Part shown: piece by piece, positions 62,295 through 64,000 of the stretch
Layout: each line of letters begins with the position of its first letter
Numbering within the stretch: the stretch's first letter is position 1
NCBI RefSeq assembly: GCF_014697415.1
Contig: NZ_JACJRT010000009.1
Span: forward strand, 1-64,000
DNA length: 64,000 nucleotides
Reading direction: 5' to 3'
From: Cyanobium sp. FACHB-13342
GTDB taxonomy: Bacteria > Cyanobacteriota > Cyanobacteriia > PCC-6307 > Cyanobiaceae
Notes under the pieces: model-generated
Database searches by the model: none
Seen by the model: the letters and a program-made list of their open reading frames with translations, nothing else
Told to the model about the DNA's origin: nothing
Position numbers and translations under genes: made by a program

Positions 62295-62738
62295 TCAGGC
62301 GCCGGCTTCGATGGCCTCGATCACACCGTCACGCACCAGCACGGCCGCCTGGAGCTTCTCCACCAAGTTGTCGCCCACCCGCACCTCGCAGAGGCTCTCG
62401 ATCTGCCCCTGCTCCACGATCTGTTCCATCTCCAGCTCGCGCACCTGGCGCTGCTGCTCAAGCATCTGACGCTTCTGCTCCTCCAGCTCGGCCCGCTTGG
62501 CGGCCACCTGCTGCTGCACCGACGCCACCTGGTCCTGCACGCGGGGGTCGAGCGGGTTGGCACTCTGGCGGCGGATCTCGTCGATCAGCTGCTGCCCCTC
62601 CTGCTCCAGCTGGGACAGCTGGGCATCCACGTTGGCAATGGCGTTGCTGAGTTCGCGCTCGGCGTCCTCTTTCCAGCGGGGCGTGACCACGGCACGCACG
62701 GTGATCGTGCGCTTGATCGTCAGGGAGCCGTCGGCCAT
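62295..62738 (-). CDS. YlqD family coiled-coil protein
   Basis: A 147-residue protein: a short beta-rich start (SLTIKRTITVRAVVTPRWKED), a long coiled coil with Gln/Glu (VDAQLSQLEQEGQQLIDEIRRQ ... VASVQQQVAAKRAELEEQKRQ), then QIESLCEVRVGDNLVEKLQAAVLVRDGVIEAIE. This is the YlqD layout seen in cyanobacteria and Firmicutes. Function unknown. pdhC begins 50 bases later. Confidence 0.8.
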   Translation of the reverse strand: MADGSLTIKRTITVRAVVTPRWKEDAERELSNAIANVDAQLSQLEQEGQQLIDEIRRQSANPLDPRVQDQVASVQQQVAAKRAELEEQKRQMLEQQRQVRELEMEQIVEQGQIESLCEVRVGDNLVEKLQAAVLVRDGVIEAIEAGA

Positions 62739-62820
62739 GGGTCATGCAAAGCAGCGCCCAGGCTGTCAGTGCGGCGGGCCCGGGTCAACGGCCGGTTGGC
62801 CGCACCTCACAGCCGGGCCT

Positions 62821-64000
62821 TCAGCGGGGCGCGTAGATGGCCGCAATCGCCTCACCATCCCGGGCAGCGATGCGGTCGCGGCGCTGCTTGAGGGTCTGGG
62901 TAAGCAGGCCATTGTCGAGGCTGAAAGGCTCCACCAGGGCCACACCGGCCAAGCGCTCTTCGGGCCGGGAGCCCGGGCGGGCGGCCAACAGCCGGTTGCA
63001 TTCGCGGGTGAGGGCCCGCAGCAGGGCGCCATCGGCCGGATCCCACTCCGGGGCCAGGCCCGCAGCCACGGCAAAGGCAGCCAGGGCCTCGGACTTGGGC
63101 ACCAGCAGGGCACCGAGCTGTTTGCGGTCCTGGCCCACCAGCATCACCTGCTCGATCAGGGGACTGGCCACCAGGGCCTCCTCCAGCGGGCCGGGCTCGA
63201 TGTTTTCGCCACTGCTGAGCACGATCGTGTCCTTGGCCCGGCCGGTGAGCACCAGGGATCCATCGGGCAGCAGCTGGCCCAGGTCGCCGGTGTCAAACCA
63301 GCCCTCGCCATCCAGCACCGCCGCGGTGGCCTCCGGCTTGCGCCAGTAGCCCGCCATCACCTGGGGCCCCCGGGCCAGCACCCGTCCCCGCTCGCCGATG
63401 GCCAGCAGCGCACCCGTGTCGGGATCGACGATCCGCAGGCTGGTGGCCGGCAGGGGCTGGCCGGCACTGCCGCGGCGATTGCTCCAGCTGCGGCGGCAGG
63501 TGAGCACCGGGCTGGTTTCGGTGAGGCCGTAGCCCACCAGCAGCTCGACGCCGATCGCCTCAAAAAAGCCATCCACGTGCAGGGCCAGGGCGCCGCCGCC
63601 GCTGATCGCCGTGCGCAGCCGCCCGCCCACCAGCTGCTGGCGCAGTTTGGGCCACAACAGGGCTGCAGCCAGGCGGTGCAGGGGCCAGCGCAACAGCGCC
63701 TGCGCAGCCGCCACCAGTCGGGCCGGCAAGGCTTCCGGGGTGAGGGTGAGATCGAGGGCCTGACGGCGCCGCTGGCCGTAGGCGCGGCTGTTGGCCAGGG
63801 CGGCCCGCAGCACCCGCTGCCGGGACGCCGGCATCGCCGCCAGGGCGTCGTCAAAGCCCGAGAGCAGCGCCTCCCACAGGCGCGGCACGCTAATCAGATA
63901 GTGGGGCCTCACCCGCTGCAGGTCGGCCCGCAACTGCTTGAGGGTGGTGTAGGTCTGCCGGCAGCCACAGGCCAGCAAAAAGTATTCGGCGCTGCGCTCG
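62821..64000 (-). CDS. aas: Acyl-ACP/acyl-CoA synthetase, C-terminal part (partial)
   Basis: This is an ANL-superfamily acyl-activating enzyme; in cyanobacteria the Aas type activates free fatty acids for re-use. The visible part begins inside the typical ERSAEYFLLACGCRQTYT at the window edge and runs to the C-terminus. It has HYLISVPRLWEALLSGFDDAL, the AMP-binding YGLTETSPVLTCRR, GRVLARGPQVMAGYWRKPEATA, WFDTGDLG and GRAKDTIVLSSGENIEPGPLEEAL (P-loop and hinge). The N-terminus lies beyond 64000. The Aas assignment rests on the cyanobacterial context and an acyl-CoA synthetase is possible. Confidence 0.88.
   Translation of the reverse strand, partial: ERSAEYFLLACGCRQTYTTLKQLRADLQRVRPHYLISVPRLWEALLSGFDDALAAMPASRQRVLRAALANSRAYGQRRRQALDLTLTPEALPARLVAAAQALLRWPLHRLAAALLWPKLRQQLVGGRLRTAISGGGALALHVDGFFEAIGVELLVGYGLTETSPVLTCRRSWSNRRGSAGQPLPATSLRIVDPDTGALLAIGERGRVLARGPQVMAGYWRKPEATAAVLDGEGWFDTGDLGQLLPDGSLVLTGRAKDTIVLSSGENIEPGPLEEALVASPLIEQVMLVGQDRKQLGALLVPKSEALAAFAVAAGLAPEWDPADGALLRALTRECNRLLAARPGSRPEERLAGVALVEPFSLDNGLLTQTLKQRRDRIAARDGEAIAAIYAPR

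Noticed and set aside
1-64000. Insertion sequences, prophage genes, CRISPR arrays and rRNA genes
   Set aside because: No transposase, integrase, phage structural protein, regular repeat-spacer pattern or rRNA sequence was found on reading the window.

Overview
The window is a dense, GC-rich cyanobacterial chromosome segment (roughly 65-70% G+C by eye). The lineage is clear from psbD/psbC, a phycobiliprotein lyase, a high-light-inducible protein, an OCP/FRP/ketolase cluster, Ftn2 and many cyanobacterial conserved proteins. High G+C, short intergenic gaps and frequent start/stop overlaps point to a picocyanobacterium of the Synechococcus/Cyanobium group. Phycobilisome and OCP genes argue against Prochlorococcus. 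The genus is an inference; no rRNA lies in the window.

Layout. 1-17.9 kb: the psbD 3' end and psbC with a good terminator, a secreted YcgJ-like protein, maf, cobQ with a small ferredoxin, mnmA, NAD(P)H-hydrate repair, a group 2 sigma factor, a histone-deacetylase-like hydrolase, pdhA, the division protein Ftn2/ZipN, then ffh-rpsP-phoH-FUSC and a BI-1 protein. 17.9-28.3 kb: a secreted hydrolase, an acetolactate decarboxylase with an unusual N-terminal extension, era, a Phd/VapC toxin-antitoxin pair, a CpcS/CpeS lyase, trmD, an SPFH/NfeD pair, ispF and larB. 28.4-41 kb: thiE-thiS-DUF1517, ribF, surE, pheS, nadK with a degenerate response regulator and DUF192, cobL, and a GH116 glycosidase with a DUF3122 protein. 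41.1-41.8 kb: an AT-richer islet with two small membrane proteins. 41.8-48.2 kb: ribD, DUF427, a SRAP-Nif11 pair, ftsH, argF, lexA and tRNA-Ala(GGC). 48.2-52.4 kb: small membrane proteins, the ocp-crtW-frp photoprotection operon, a methyltransferase and an hli gene. 52.4-64 kb: DUF2811, paired crcB genes, a b561-type cytochrome, lnt, an FKBP isomerase, sodB, and a minus-strand run of ylqD, pdhC, a KimA-like transporter and queA, with an acyl-ACP synthetase cut by the window end.

How the genes fit together. Most of the window is housekeeping: cofactor synthesis (cobalamin, thiamine, riboflavin/FAD, NADP), protein targeting and quality control, tRNA modification and central carbon entry (pdhA and pdhC, encoded about 50 kb apart). 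Light-stress functions concentrate at 48.9-52 kb: OCP quenches phycobilisomes, CrtW makes its ketocarotenoid, FRP resets it, and a HLIP lies just beyond. Many operonic pairs use overlapping stop/start codons, often with TTG or GTG starts (TTGA, GTGA), so translational coupling with non-ATG starts looks like a habit of this genome. No insertion sequence, prophage, CRISPR array or rRNA operon was seen.
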